This document shows, one piece after another, positions 8,768-18,203 of a stretch of DNA of 64,000 nucleotides (positions within the stretch are counted from its first letter, which is position 1; the number at the start of each line of letters is the position of its first letter). The translations under genes were made by a program, and so were the position numbers. Where the stretch lies: assembly GCA_012960305.1 (NCBI GenBank), contig DUBM01000001.1:1-64000 (forward strand), written 5' to 3'. The stretch is from Gammaproteobacteria bacterium. GTDB lineage: Bacteria; Pseudomonadota; Gammaproteobacteria; Pseudomonadales; Pseudohongiellaceae. The notes beneath the pieces are model-generated. The model did not search any database, had not been told where the DNA came from, and saw nothing but the letters and a program-made list of their open reading frames with translations.

Positions 8768-9364
8768 TTAGAAATTTTGGGTAAATCCAACTCGGCCTTT
8801 AAAAATACCAGCGACAGTTACGATTCCGTCTACAATCTCCAGCGGAAGCATTGCCAATGGCCGTGGAGCAGGACCTCCTACATTTTTCGCGCCGTCATAA
8901 ACATCAAATTGCGATTCGTGGCAGGGACAGGCCATCCGCAGCAAACCCTCATCCCAATTAATCACGTCGCAACCAGTGTGGGTGCAAACTGCAGAGTAAG
9001 CCACAATACCCTCGGCGGCATTTGCTTGGAATCGTGAGCTAAGCTTTTGACCATCAAGCCTCATTATCATCACCCGATTCAGCCTAGAACCATCTCTTAT
9101 CGTTTCGGTCTCTGGATCCCTCGCTAGCGCCGATACTGGTTGTTGATCCAGCTCGAGCATGTCGATGCCTATTAACTCCCCAATACGATCACCTTCATCG
9201 AAAACCAACTGATCTCCCTGTTGTGGCCGCATTTGATTAGGTGCTTGCCCAAGCACTGTCATTGGAATTGGCATTGCCATGCCTGAAACCAAGCCAGCTT
9301 TGAATATAGTTCTTCGACTTAATAAAGCCTTCTTGTCCTTTCCAAACGACATCTCATTATCCAA
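8768..9364 (-). CDS. Tat-exported Rieske [2Fe-2S] protein
   Basis: The N-terminus has SRRTIFKAG at about 16-24, a twin-arginine motif, followed by a hydrophobic stretch, so the protein is probably folded before export. The Rieske signature is complete: CTHTGC at 127-132 and CPCHES at 146-151. Iron ligands are C127, H129, C146 and H149, and C132-C148 would form the disulfide. Length (198 residues) fits small Rieske subunits. No cytochrome b or c1 gene is near, so this is not an ordinary bc1 complex subunit. Its place at the head of the PQQ dehydrogenase operon suggests an electron-transfer partner (inference). Confidence 0.9.
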   Translation of the reverse strand: MDNEMSFGKDKKALLSRRTIFKAGLVSGMAMPIPMTVLGQAPNQMRPQQGDQLVFDEGDRIGELIGIDMLELDQQPVSALARDPETETIRDGSRLNRVMIMRLDGQKLSSRFQANAAEGIVAYSAVCTHTGCDVINWDEGLLRMACPCHESQFDVYDGAKNVGGPAPRPLAMLPLEIVDGIVTVAGIFKGRVGFTQNF

Positions 9365-9682
9365 TTTTTTACACAGTTAATTTCCGGTGTTCGTTTTGCA
9401 TTGTTAGTGCAGCTCGAAAGATAGCAAAGTGCCTGCAGCCCCGCAATCAAGCCATTAAATTGGAGATTGAGCAGACTGGCTTAAGCACCCTAACTTGATC
9501 TGCCCCAAAATCATCTAGCAAGTGCATGCACTAAACATTTTACGCTACTGACAGGTCCAGACGGAATTAAGAGATGCCCGTGCAGGCCACTGAAGAAATT
9601 ACCAACGTGAACTAGTGGATAAGCAAGCTTCCTTGCCACTAATTCAAGTTAAATGACCGGCTACTATTCAGAAACTCTAAGC
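9365..9682. other. Intergenic stretch with a 12-bp perfect palindrome
   Basis: No gene is seen. AGTGCATGCACT at 9521-9532 is a perfect palindrome that could be an operator. A small GCAAG/CTTGC hairpin lies at 9623-9636, 3' of the 9683-11731 gene, but has no T-run. The part nearest 9364 should hold the promoter of the Rieske-PQQ operon. Confidence 0.35.
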
Positions 9683-11731
9683 TTAAGGCACTTTAAAAAC
9701 AATCAGCTCACCAGAGTAACCGCCTCCGCTCACCGCAACCGCTAAATATTGCACACCATCGACTCGATAAGTCATTGGTGATCCAGTCTGTGGTGCTGGC
9801 ATTCGTAAGGCCCCAACTTCAGCCCCTGTACTTTTATCATAAGCACGCAACATGGCGCGACGGACACCATTTTCATCTGAGGTTAGTTCTGCTTCACCAG
9901 CAATCAATAAAGTACTGGTTACTAGAGTTCCTACCGAAGCATTCTGGCCAGTACGGGGGATATCCAAGCCCGCCAAAGCAGGATGGCTGCGCACCCGGTC
10001 CGGGGTTTCACCATGGGCTATCTGCCATAGGATCTCACCACGATTCATATCAATAGCGGTTATACCTCCATAGGGCGGTTTCAACAAAGGCAATCCATCA
10101 ACCCTTAGTCCAATGGGAGGTGTCCCGCGTGACGATTGAGGCCTTTCTGTCCTAGCACCACCGAATTCAGTGCGACCACCACCGGCTGAAGAACCTGCAC
10201 CTCCAGAGGTTCGTGGTCCGGTTGCAGCATTACCTTGAATATATGCCATATCCGACTGCCCTGGATAAGGGGGAACAACTGCTATGCTAGCCAAAGAACT
10301 ATTAGATGAAACATAGAGAGTATTAGTTTCAGGGTCGAATGAACCGCCAGGCCAATTAGTGCCACCACCTGTTGCAGGCGCCATCAAGGTGCCAAGTGGC
10401 CCATTTATGTCGCTAACGACCGGAGGTGTAAAAATGGGGCCAAGTTTATGCCAGCTAGCCACTTCAAGAGCTTTAGCATTTAATTCTGGGGTAAAGTCCA
10501 TTAAGTCACTGAGCGCAACCCCCTGCCGATCGTATGCGGGCGGTTTCGTAGGAAAAGGTTGAGTAGATGAATACCATTCGCCGGGCACATCACCCTGCTC
10601 CACCACACGTTCTTCTATGGGCCAAATGGGCTCGCCAGTCTCTCGATTAAAGACGTATAAGAACGCCTGCTTAGTTGGCTGAGCTACGGCTTTTATCATT
10701 TGCCCGTCGACATTAATGTCGATCAAAATTGGCGCACAGGGAATATCGTGATCCCAGATGCCATGATGGACCAGCTGGTAATGCCATTTCCTTTCACCAG
10801 TGTGCAAATCAACTGCCAGCAGGGATTCGGCAAATAAATTATCCCCTGGGCGATAGGCACCGTAATAATCACCTGTGGCGGTTTCTACCGGCAAATAAAC
10901 AGTCTCTAGCTCGAGATCTACGGATATTTGGGCCCAAACTCCGGTGTTGCCTGTGTAACTGGCGGAATCTCCTTCCCAGGACTCAGAGCCATATTCTCCA
11001 GGCATTGGGATGGTATGGAATATCCAAAGCCGTTCGCCGGAGCGAACATCAAAACCCCTGACATAGCCTTTTACGTTTTGTCGAGATTTAGGATTACCAC
11101 CGGTTCGGTGAGCAGCACCAACAATGACAACATCATTCGCCACTATCGGAGTCGCATGAAGACCTATTTCACCAGTAACTAAATCGATCTGTTGATCTGC
11201 ATTTTGTTTTAAATCTACAACACCGTTCACACCAAATGATTCGATAGGGTCACCGGTACCGGCGTCTAAAGCCACCATGCGATACCCAGGTGTTACATAG
11301 ATAATTCGAGAGTCTTCACCTTCCTGCCAGAACGACAAGCCACGCCCAGAAAGCTGTCTCGGCGAGTTCGCTCCTCGCTCTCCTTCGCGCATACTGTACT
11401 GCCATAGAATTTCACCGGTAATGGCATCTAAAGCCACAACCGCGCGGCGAGAACCCGCAGTGGTATAGATAGTGCCGTTAACCATCAACGGCGTGGCTTG
11501 AAATCGATATTCGGGATTGGGTCCAAAATTGTCAGTCTTGAATCGCCAGGCAACTTCCAAATCGGAAAAATTTTCTGCAGAGATTTGCCCTAGTGCAGAA
11601 TATCGAGTATGACCGAGATCGCCACCATAAGTTGGCCATTCTCCATCAGGCGCCCCTTTTTGAGCCAGGGCAAGTCCTGGGAGGCTAAATAAGAGAATCA
11701 GCAAACTCGAAATGAAGGGTTTCATGGGCAC
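9683..11731 (-). CDS. Soluble PQQ-dependent dehydrogenase of the glucose/quinate dehydrogenase type
   Basis: A signal peptide (about 23 residues, ending ALAQ) is followed by EWPTYGGDLGHTRYS and TAGSRRAVVALDAITGEILW, the opening blades of the membrane glucose/quinate dehydrogenase branch. The active-site region reads HHGIWDHDIPC (322-332), with D327 and D329. Members of this branch usually carry four to five N-terminal membrane helices; here they are absent, so the protein is likely soluble in the periplasm. A low-complexity G/S/R segment near residues 510-530 is an inserted linker. It is a single-gene unit separated by 318 bases from the Rieske operon. Substrate (sugar, polyol or other alcohol) cannot be told. 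Confidence 0.88.
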   Translation of the reverse strand: MPMKPFISSLLILLFSLPGLALAQKGAPDGEWPTYGGDLGHTRYSALGQISAENFSDLEVAWRFKTDNFGPNPEYRFQATPLMVNGTIYTTAGSRRAVVALDAITGEILWQYSMREGERGANSPRQLSGRGLSFWQEGEDSRIIYVTPGYRMVALDAGTGDPIESFGVNGVVDLKQNADQQIDLVTGEIGLHATPIVANDVVIVGAAHRTGGNPKSRQNVKGYVRGFDVRSGERLWIFHTIPMPGEYGSESWEGDSASYTGNTGVWAQISVDLELETVYLPVETATGDYYGAYRPGDNLFAESLLAVDLHTGERKWHYQLVHHGIWDHDIPCAPILIDINVDGQMIKAVAQPTKQAFLYVFNRETGEPIWPIEERVVEQGDVPGEWYSSTQPFPTKPPAYDRQGVALSDLMDFTPELNAKALEVASWHKLGPIFTPPVVSDINGPLGTLMAPATGGGTNWPGGSFDPETNTLYVSSNSSLASIAVVPPYPGQSDMAYIQGNAATGPRTSGGAGSSAGGGRTEFGGARTERPQSSRGTPPIGLRVDGLPLLKPPYGGITAIDMNRGEILWQIAHGETPDRVRSHPALAGLDIPRTGQNASVGTLVTSTLLIAGEAELTSDENGVRRAMLRAYDKSTGAEVGALRMPAPQTGSPMTYRVDGVQYLAVAVSGGGYSGELIVFKVP

Positions 11732-11943
11732 CTCTTTCTATTTGAGCGGAAATATGACGGCAGTCTAGCATAGAAAATCTACCCTTCCCCAGGGTCTTCA
11801 AAGCGAGACATCTTCTTGAATTTCAAGTACTATCTTTACAGTTATGTGCTGCATATGAAGCTTTGCAACCAGAAAATCAAACCGATTATTACAGAATCGG
11901 TAAATCTAATAATTAGAATTGACTACGACTATCGGGATTCAAC

Positions 11944-11965
11944 TTGGATATAAGTTGGATACAAG
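11944..11965. repeat. Tandem 11-base repeat upstream of copy B module
   Basis: TTGGATATAAG and TTGGATACAAG lie head to tail (10/11 identical), one helical turn apart, 28 bases before the GTG start at 11993. It could be a regulator site or chance; no -10/-35 pair with good spacing was found next to it. Confidence 0.4.
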
Positions 11966-11992
11966 CTAGATCAATCTAAAAGAAGCTTACAA

Positions 11993-12835
11993 GTGACCAC
12001 GACAAAAATCATTTCCAGGCTATTACTCTGCGCACTAGCGTTTGGATCACTGCTGCCTGTAGTTAGCGCTCAGCAAATCGCCCTTTCTCAACAAACCTGG
12101 TCCGCAGAAGTTATTCGCCCACGCGGCCAACCTGTTATTCCTCTCTATGATGGTTGGTTTCCCAACGAGGATGGAACTCGAACTCTTTGCTATAGCTTTT
12201 TTAATTTGAATACTGAACAAACCCTATCGATCCCATTAGGGGTAGATAATTATCTGAGTGATGATCGCTTTGATGCAATCTTACCTACTCATTTCGATCC
12301 ATTGCCACCAAGATACCGTCATAAGTTTTGCGTATTCACCATATCCGTTCCAGAAAGTTTTGCTAGTGATGAGACAATTGTTTGGCACTTAAACAGCGCC
12401 GGACAATCTCTCAGTGTTCCCGGTCACACAAAACCAGCTTATGTTCTAGATGAGCCTTTCTCTGATGGTCGCGGTGATATCGCCCCTCTAATAAAATTAA
12501 CCGCCACCGACGAGGGTGCTCGCGGCCGCCTCGGAATTCATAACAAAACAATATTAACTGGCAAAGCGGGAGAAGCTGTTTCATTAACTGCCTGGATAGA
12601 ACATCCCGACCCCGAAGTATGGATTGGCTGGGCGAAACACTCAGGACCTGGCTCAATTGAGTTTAGTGATTTGGAATATACGATTTCACCGAACCAGGGC
12701 CCCACTCAAGTACAAGCAATCTTCTCTGAGGCAGGCGATTACACCGTTCGACTGCAGTCGATTGATGATGTCGCCGCCTTTGAATTTTATTGTTGCCATA
12801 GCAACGCCTATTACCGGATCAATATAACTAACTAG
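11993..12835 (+). CDS. Secreted protein of unknown family, partner of the cytochrome c/copper monooxygenase (copy B)
   Basis: The gene starts at a GTG with only a weak AGAAG upstream. A signal peptide of about 26 residues ends VVSAQQ. The N-terminal half is related to the protein at 2714-3718: GQPVIPLYDGW, PNEDGTRTL, SIPLGVDN and later VPESFASDETIVWHL match in order. The C-terminal sandwich (HSGPGSIEF, GDYTVRLQSID) matches the PKD/Ig-like end of copy A. It is shorter because the R/G-rich linker is missing. A CC pair (YCCHS) near the C-terminus is peculiar to this copy. It precedes the copper monooxygenase gene by 104 bases, the reverse of the order in copy A. Confidence 0.72.
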   Translation: MTTTKIISRLLLCALAFGSLLPVVSAQQIALSQQTWSAEVIRPRGQPVIPLYDGWFPNEDGTRTLCYSFFNLNTEQTLSIPLGVDNYLSDDRFDAILPTHFDPLPPRYRHKFCVFTISVPESFASDETIVWHLNSAGQSLSVPGHTKPAYVLDEPFSDGRGDIAPLIKLTATDEGARGRLGIHNKTILTGKAGEAVSLTAWIEHPDPEVWIGWAKHSGPGSIEFSDLEYTISPNQGPTQVQAIFSEAGDYTVRLQSIDDVAAFEFYCCHSNAYYRINITN

Positions 12836-12939
12836 CTATTAGTTAATTAACTATGAATTAGTTCTTTGATTAACTTTTAATTATCTGTGAATTAAAACAG
12901 CAAGACCCAACCCTGGCGCTAAGCGCAAAGGAGCTACGA

Positions 12940-14274
12940 ATGATCACTATCCGACATAGTCAACAAATCATGACAATTGCAACTGCGACTTTCTTTGCTG
13001 CTGTCTGCTTTAGTAGTTCGGCATACACACAGTCTTCTGAGCCAACTTTTTCACGTGATGTGGCACCAATATTTCAGGAGAAGTGTCAGACTTGTCACAA
13101 TCCAGAAGGCATCGGACCGATGCCCCTGATGAATTATGCGCAGGTAAAACCATTCGCGGCCCTGATCAAAGATCGCACTACTAAAGGTATTATGCCTCCG
13201 TGGCACAACGACACGACCACAGGCATTCAGAGTTTTAAAAATGATGCGTCTCTCAGTGAAGCACAGATCACTACCATTGCTCAGTGGGTAGATGAGGGTG
13301 CGATTGAAGGCAACCCAGCAGACCTCCCAGCTCCTATCAAATTATCTAACGGCGCTGCGTGGCAGCTGAGCGACCAACTGGGCCCGCCTGATGTAATCAT
13401 TAAATCAACTCCCTACAATGTAGTCGCCAATGGCCAAGATCAGTGGTGGACCCCAAACGTTCGTTTCGAAGGCATGGACAAAGAACGCTGGCTGCGAGCT
13501 GCAGAGTTTAAACCCTCCTACCCACTGGGGAAGAAAGTAGTTCACCACGGTCATGCTGTTTTGATCCCTGAAGGTGAAAAACGACAGGTCGCACTTGCCA
13601 GATATGGTGTGGGGAAATCCTGGGAAATGTATCCTGAAGGCACGGGCATGCGAGTACCCGCTAAGGGAACTATCGCCTGGAATTTACATTACTTTCCGGT
13701 TGGTATTGAAGGTGACAATGATGTTGTCGAAGTCGGTTTATGGTTCTATCCAGAAGACCGGCAACCGGAGTTTGAAACTGCAGGTGAAGCCATGTTCCGC
13801 GTCGATGGGCTAAATGGCATGGCTAGAGGCCAAGACATTGTGATTCCCCCTCACGGCTATCAGGTTATTACTGGCACCCATGTCTTGCAAGAACCAGCAA
13901 TCATTCACAGCTATCGCCCTCATCTCCACATGCGTGGGAAAGTCATGACCATGGAAGCAATCTATCCAGATGGTCGCACGGAAGTGATTCAGCAGGTGAA
14001 CAAATATAACCATAATTGGCAAATTTCGTACATCTACGAAGATGATGTAAAGCCATTGTTGCCGAAAGGAACAGTATTACAATTTACTTCTGTTTTTGAC
14101 AATACGGTTAATAATCCAATTAACCCGGATCCAAATCAATGGGTTGTATTTGGCCGCCGTGGGGTGGACGAAATGAGCCACGCCTGGGTCGGCATCACTT
14201 ATATCAATGAAGAACAATACGCAACGGCAGTTGGCGCGCGACGAGCCTCACAGGAAACTCTCTCTCTCGACTAA
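12940..14274 (+). CDS. Cytochrome c fused to PHM/DBH-like type II copper monooxygenase domain (copy B)
   Basis: AAGGAG sits ahead of the ATG. A signal peptide ends near residue 30 (SAYTQ). The cytochrome c domain has CQTCH at 49-53 and a probable axial Met at 85 (GIMPPW). The monooxygenase part shows H202-H203 (VHHGH) and H250 (NLHYF) for the CuH site, and H328, H330 (RPHLH) and M412 (VDEMS) for the CuM site, so all six copper ligands of peptidylglycine monooxygenase have counterparts. This predicts an O2-using periplasmic hydroxylase with a built-in electron input (inference). It is followed 15 bases later by a PQQ dehydrogenase that could oxidise the alcohol made. Confidence 0.87.
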   Translation: MITIRHSQQIMTIATATFFAAVCFSSSAYTQSSEPTFSRDVAPIFQEKCQTCHNPEGIGPMPLMNYAQVKPFAALIKDRTTKGIMPPWHNDTTTGIQSFKNDASLSEAQITTIAQWVDEGAIEGNPADLPAPIKLSNGAAWQLSDQLGPPDVIIKSTPYNVVANGQDQWWTPNVRFEGMDKERWLRAAEFKPSYPLGKKVVHHGHAVLIPEGEKRQVALARYGVGKSWEMYPEGTGMRVPAKGTIAWNLHYFPVGIEGDNDVVEVGLWFYPEDRQPEFETAGEAMFRVDGLNGMARGQDIVIPPHGYQVITGTHVLQEPAIIHSYRPHLHMRGKVMTMEAIYPDGRTEVIQQVNKYNHNWQISYIYEDDVKPLLPKGTVLQFTSVFDNTVNNPINPDPNQWVVFGRRGVDEMSHAWVGITYINEEQYATAVGARRASQETLSLD

Positions 14275-14289
14275 CTGAGAGAGAATGTT

Positions 14290-16533
14290 ATGGAAAATAC
14301 TTTTCTTCATTCCAAATGGCTTGGTGGTGAATCGCTCGCTGGCTATAAATTTCTAGCTAGAGCTAGCCAAGTATTATTCGTAGCTATAGCATTTGGTTTC
14401 GCGATTCTCTCTTCCACTAACCTTGTCGCACAATCTCAGCTGCAACAAGCTACTTACAAGGAAGAACAATCTCAACTAGGGGAATCTCTTTATCAGCAAC
14501 ACTGCATGGTATGCCATTTAGCTGACCTACAGGGCTCTTTCGAAGCCAGTTCGTTAAGTGGTGGGAATTTTGTTAGAAGCTGGAACAATCGTACCATAAC
14601 TGAGCTTCAAGATCTGTTGAGACGCACCATGCCTCCGCAGTCTCCTGGCAGCCTCACTGACACAGAATACTCAAACCTAACCGCTTTTCTACTAAAAGAA
14701 AACGGCGTCGCCAACGGTATCCAAGCTTTAGATTTTCAATCCAGTGGTGTCGCCTTTATTGGTATCGGTAATGACGGTCGTCAAATTGAAGAGCGTCTGC
14801 CGGTACCCGGAAGAGCAGGCACGATTCCTTCGCCAGGCACCCGTAACCAAGTTCCGGAAATCGCCACTGTTTACCAGTCCGATAGGGCTATAAGTCGCTC
14901 CCTGCAACCAGTACCTGGATTTCACAATGTTAGCGAAGAAGAGCTAGCGAATCCCGCTGCCGAAGACTGGACCTATTGGCGCCGCACTCCAAGCAGCCAG
15001 GGATACACTCCACTCGATCAAATTAATACCGGAAACGTTCAAAATCTCAGCCTGGAATGGGTATGGGGCATGGAATCTGGACGCAGTCAGCCTGCACCGC
15101 TGGTGCGAAACGGAATTATTTTTGTTCCCAACTTCGGCAATATTGTGCAAGCTCTAGATGGGCGAGATGGCACCTTGTTATGGGAATATCGAAGACTGTT
15201 TCCCGAGGGCGGACGTACGGGTGCGCACCTACGAACCTTGGCCATGTGGGAAGACATGATTTATGTCGCCACTACTGATGCTCATCTCGTAGCACTGGAC
15301 GCGCGCACTGGGGCAGTTCGTTGGGATGTGGAGATTGATGACGAAAGCAAAGGTTATTCCAATACAAGCGGTCCCATTGTCGCAAATGGTAAGGTCATCA
15401 ACGGTATTACCGGTTGCGGACGATTTTACGAAGATAGCTGTTTCATAACTGGACACGATGCTCACACCGGCGAAGAGCTTTGGAGAACTTACACCGTTGC
15501 CAAACCCGGGGAGCCCGGCGGTGATACATGGGGTGACTTACCGCTCGAATTCCGTGGAGGTGTCGATGTATGGATGACCGGAAGCTGGGATCCTGAACTA
15601 AACCTGGTGTTCTTCGGAACTGCTCAAGCAAAACCATGGATGGCTGCAAGCCGAGGTATGAGTACGGAAGATTCCGCGCTCTATTCAAACTCTACTCTGG
15701 CACTGAATCCAGATACTGGCGAACTAGTTTGGTATCGCCAACATGTTCCCGGCGAATCACTAGATATGGATGAAGCCTTTGAACAGGTGCTAATTGATAT
15801 ATTAGACGAACCTTTTCTACTAACAATTGGAAAGAGCGGAGTCTTATGGAAATTAAATCGTCGGACCGGAGAGTTCGAAGGGTTAAAAGAGACTGTTTAC
15901 CAGAACATATTTTCCGACATTAATCTGGAAACGGGTGAATTACGATATCGAGAAGATATTCAAAATATGCAGATTGGCGAGTGGCTTTCGGTTTGTCCGT
16001 CGACCGCAGGCGGACATAATTGGCAGTCCACTAGCTTTCATCCCCCTAGCAGACAATTAGTTATCCCCTTAAGTCAATCATGCATGGAAATGTCTCCACG
16101 AGAGACCACTTTTGAAATTGGCTCTGGTGGTAATCAAGGTGACCGCATGTGGATGGAAATGCCCGGCACCGAAGGTCAATTCGGAAAACTTGCTTCTTAC
16201 GATGTTGAGACTCTCGAAGAAAAGTGGAGCATTGAACAACGAGCACCCTTTTTAACAGCAGCATTAAGCACTGGAGGGGACTTATTATTTATCGGTGACT
16301 ACAATCGTTATGTGCATGCCTTTGACATTAATTCTGGAGAGGAACTCTGGAGAACACGTCTAGCCACTTCTGCACAGGGTTTTCCTGTATCGTATGCTGT
16401 CGACGGCGAGCAATACATCGCCATACCTGCCGGTCGTGAAGGTGGCAGTCCGTGGCGGATCGGTAATTTTCTCGCACCTGAACTGGTAAGCCCCGACGGC
16501 CACAATGCCCTGTATGTGTTTAAACTTCGCTAG
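14290..16533 (+). CDS. PQQ-dependent dehydrogenase with N-terminal cytochrome c domain (quinohaemoprotein)
   Basis: A hydrophobic segment at about 28-48 ends LVAQ and acts as export signal or anchor. A cytochrome c domain follows with CMVCH at 72-76 and a probable axial Met at 114 (RTMPPQ). From about residue 225 the quinoprotein propeller begins. Active-site residues are E381 between C376 and C384, and D492 with D494 (SLDMDE). The usual Trp before the catalytic Asp is replaced by Leu. In most quinohaemoproteins the haem domain is C-terminal; here it is N-terminal. The gene is third in the copy B operon, and the haem can pass substrate electrons to a terminal oxidase chain. Substrate unknown. 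Confidence 0.9.
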   Translation: MENTFLHSKWLGGESLAGYKFLARASQVLFVAIAFGFAILSSTNLVAQSQLQQATYKEEQSQLGESLYQQHCMVCHLADLQGSFEASSLSGGNFVRSWNNRTITELQDLLRRTMPPQSPGSLTDTEYSNLTAFLLKENGVANGIQALDFQSSGVAFIGIGNDGRQIEERLPVPGRAGTIPSPGTRNQVPEIATVYQSDRAISRSLQPVPGFHNVSEEELANPAAEDWTYWRRTPSSQGYTPLDQINTGNVQNLSLEWVWGMESGRSQPAPLVRNGIIFVPNFGNIVQALDGRDGTLLWEYRRLFPEGGRTGAHLRTLAMWEDMIYVATTDAHLVALDARTGAVRWDVEIDDESKGYSNTSGPIVANGKVINGITGCGRFYEDSCFITGHDAHTGEELWRTYTVAKPGEPGGDTWGDLPLEFRGGVDVWMTGSWDPELNLVFFGTAQAKPWMAASRGMSTEDSALYSNSTLALNPDTGELVWYRQHVPGESLDMDEAFEQVLIDILDEPFLLTIGKSGVLWKLNRRTGEFEGLKETVYQNIFSDINLETGELRYREDIQNMQIGEWLSVCPSTAGGHNWQSTSFHPPSRQLVIPLSQSCMEMSPRETTFEIGSGGNQGDRMWMEMPGTEGQFGKLASYDVETLEEKWSIEQRAPFLTAALSTGGDLLFIGDYNRYVHAFDINSGEELWRTRLATSAQGFPVSYAVDGEQYIAIPAGREGGSPWRIGNFLAPELVSPDGHNALYVFKLR

Positions 16534-16560
16534 CTATTTGAGACTTAAAACTTCCCAACC

Positions 16561-17793
16561 ATGAGTCTTTTACACAACCCATCCTTGCGCATTCTCATTG
16601 GGCTTACCCTGGGTTTGCTAGGCGGCATTGCTGTCTCTTTCGCAGAGTCAGGTTTTCTCTCCACACTTCCTGCTCTTATTGAACCCATTGGCGCACTTTG
16701 GGTAAATGGGATTAGGATGACGGTAATTCCACTCTTAATGGCCTTACTAGTCACCGCGATCGCAGGCCAACAAAGTACAGGGGTCGTTGCAAAGTTAGGC
16801 GGCAAAACCATCTCCCTATTCATTATTTTGATCGGCATAACCTCCTTCTACACCTTAATTTTGGCCCCGCCCTTATTAAGTCTTCTAAATATCGATCCTG
16901 CTGCTAGTGAAAACCTGCTAGCAAGAACAGGGACCGCTGCAGTCACAGAGACAGAAATTCCGCCATTCAGGGACTGGCTGGTGAATTTGATTCCAGCCAA
17001 CCCCTTTCAAGCAGCTGTTGATAATGCTGTCCTTTCCCTGCTGGTATTCACTGGACTGTTTTCCCTGGCGTTACTCCATATTGGTCCGGCAGAGCGGGAG
17101 ACAATGGTGATATTCTTTGCTGCTATAAAAGATACGATGTTTGTCTTAATCAATTGGATAATGAAGCTCGCTCCCTATGGGATTTTTGGACTGGCGTTTC
17201 CACTTGCTGCTAATTTGGGTCTGTCAGCAATATCGGTCCTGGGATCTTTTATTGTGGTGACCTGCGGTCTTATTTTGTTGATGATGTTAGCACTCTACCC
17301 AATCGCTGTTTTTGCTGGAAAAATTCCCCTGCAACAATTTTCCAAAGCAGCAGCCTCGATTCAAATTATTGGCTTTAGCACCCGCTCCTCCCTAGCAACA
17401 CTACCAGCTACTTTCGCCGCGACCGAATCCTTAGGCATTTCTCACAAAATATCTGGTGTTGTTTTGCCTATCGCTTTCACTTTATTCAAATTTGCCTCCC
17501 CCATCGGAAGAATTGCTGGGACGTTTTTTGTCGCTCAACTTTACGGAATTGATCTCGCTTTTTACGAAATGCTGATAATTAGCTTGGCTATTGGGCTCTT
17601 CAGTTTTTATTCGCCGGGCATCCCTAGCGGCGGCTTATTGATTATGTCCCCAGTATATATATCACTGGGATTACCGGTTGAAGGTATCGGAATTCTAATT
17701 GCCCTAGACTTAGTGATCGACATGTTTTTAACCATGACCAACGTAACAGCTAATTTAACAGCTGTAGCATTGCTCTCAAGACAGGAAAGATAA
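16561..17793 (+). CDS. Dicarboxylate/amino acid:cation symporter (DAACS/SLC1 family)
   Basis: A 410-residue polytopic membrane protein with about eight hydrophobic segments. The re-entrant loop signature is seen as STRSSLATLPA near residue 280, and the second loop region PSGGLLIMSPVYISLG near 355-370. VIDMFLTMTNVTANL near 385-400 corresponds to the helix that binds the substrate and sodium. Such proteins import C4-dicarboxylates, glutamate or aspartate with Na+ or H+. It begins 27 bases after the quinohaemoprotein gene, so it probably belongs to the same transcript and may import an oxidised product or a related acid (inference). The ribosome site is weak. Confidence 0.88.
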   Translation: MSLLHNPSLRILIGLTLGLLGGIAVSFAESGFLSTLPALIEPIGALWVNGIRMTVIPLLMALLVTAIAGQQSTGVVAKLGGKTISLFIILIGITSFYTLILAPPLLSLLNIDPAASENLLARTGTAAVTETEIPPFRDWLVNLIPANPFQAAVDNAVLSLLVFTGLFSLALLHIGPAERETMVIFFAAIKDTMFVLINWIMKLAPYGIFGLAFPLAANLGLSAISVLGSFIVVTCGLILLMMLALYPIAVFAGKIPLQQFSKAAASIQIIGFSTRSSLATLPATFAATESLGISHKISGVVLPIAFTLFKFASPIGRIAGTFFVAQLYGIDLAFYEMLIISLAIGLFSFYSPGIPSGGLLIMSPVYISLGLPVEGIGILIALDLVIDMFLTMTNVTANLTAVALLSRQER

Positions 17794-18203
17794 TTTTAAA
17801 TAATAGGCATATAAAACTTATACAGTGCATCATTGTGCAACTAATGATTTAGTAATGATTACCTAATGAAAATTCACTCAGCAAAAAATTATTAGAATAA
17901 AACCAAAAACTGAAACTTCTGATTGCTACTCCGCAAAAACTCCTCGTCTTGATTCCCCAAAGCGCAACAAAGCGCTCGGATTATCGGGAAATTTACTTCT
18001 TTATTAGCTATGCCAGACCAGGTCTGTCAATAATCTCTATTAACACTAAAGGAAAATCAGTTCGCACCAGAACGTCCATGGAGAATAAGAAATAACATTC
18101 CTCTAGGTTATTTCTTTTCCAATCTGTTTGCTTGCAAAGCAAGCGTTCATCCTTGGCCGTCTTCATCATACAATTCCAAACGCCTCTGAGGTAGACTGGA
18201 CCA
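17794..18203. other. Intergenic stretch with three inverted repeats
   Basis: No gene is seen in 410 bases. CAGACCAGGTCTG at 18014-18026 has perfect 6-bp arms around one base. GCTTGC and GCAAGC with an AAA loop pair at 18130-18144, close upstream of xseA. A third, AT-rich hairpin at 18087-18116 is listed as a possible terminator. The first two may be operators or leader structures. Confidence 0.45.
18087..18120 (+). terminator. Possible AT-rich terminator hairpin
   Basis: Ten-base arms AAGAAATAAC (18087-18096) and GTTATTTCTT (18107-18116) pair perfectly with a ten-base loop, followed by TTCC. It is nearly 300 bases from the symporter stop and the T-run is short, so the assignment is tentative. 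Confidence 0.4.
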
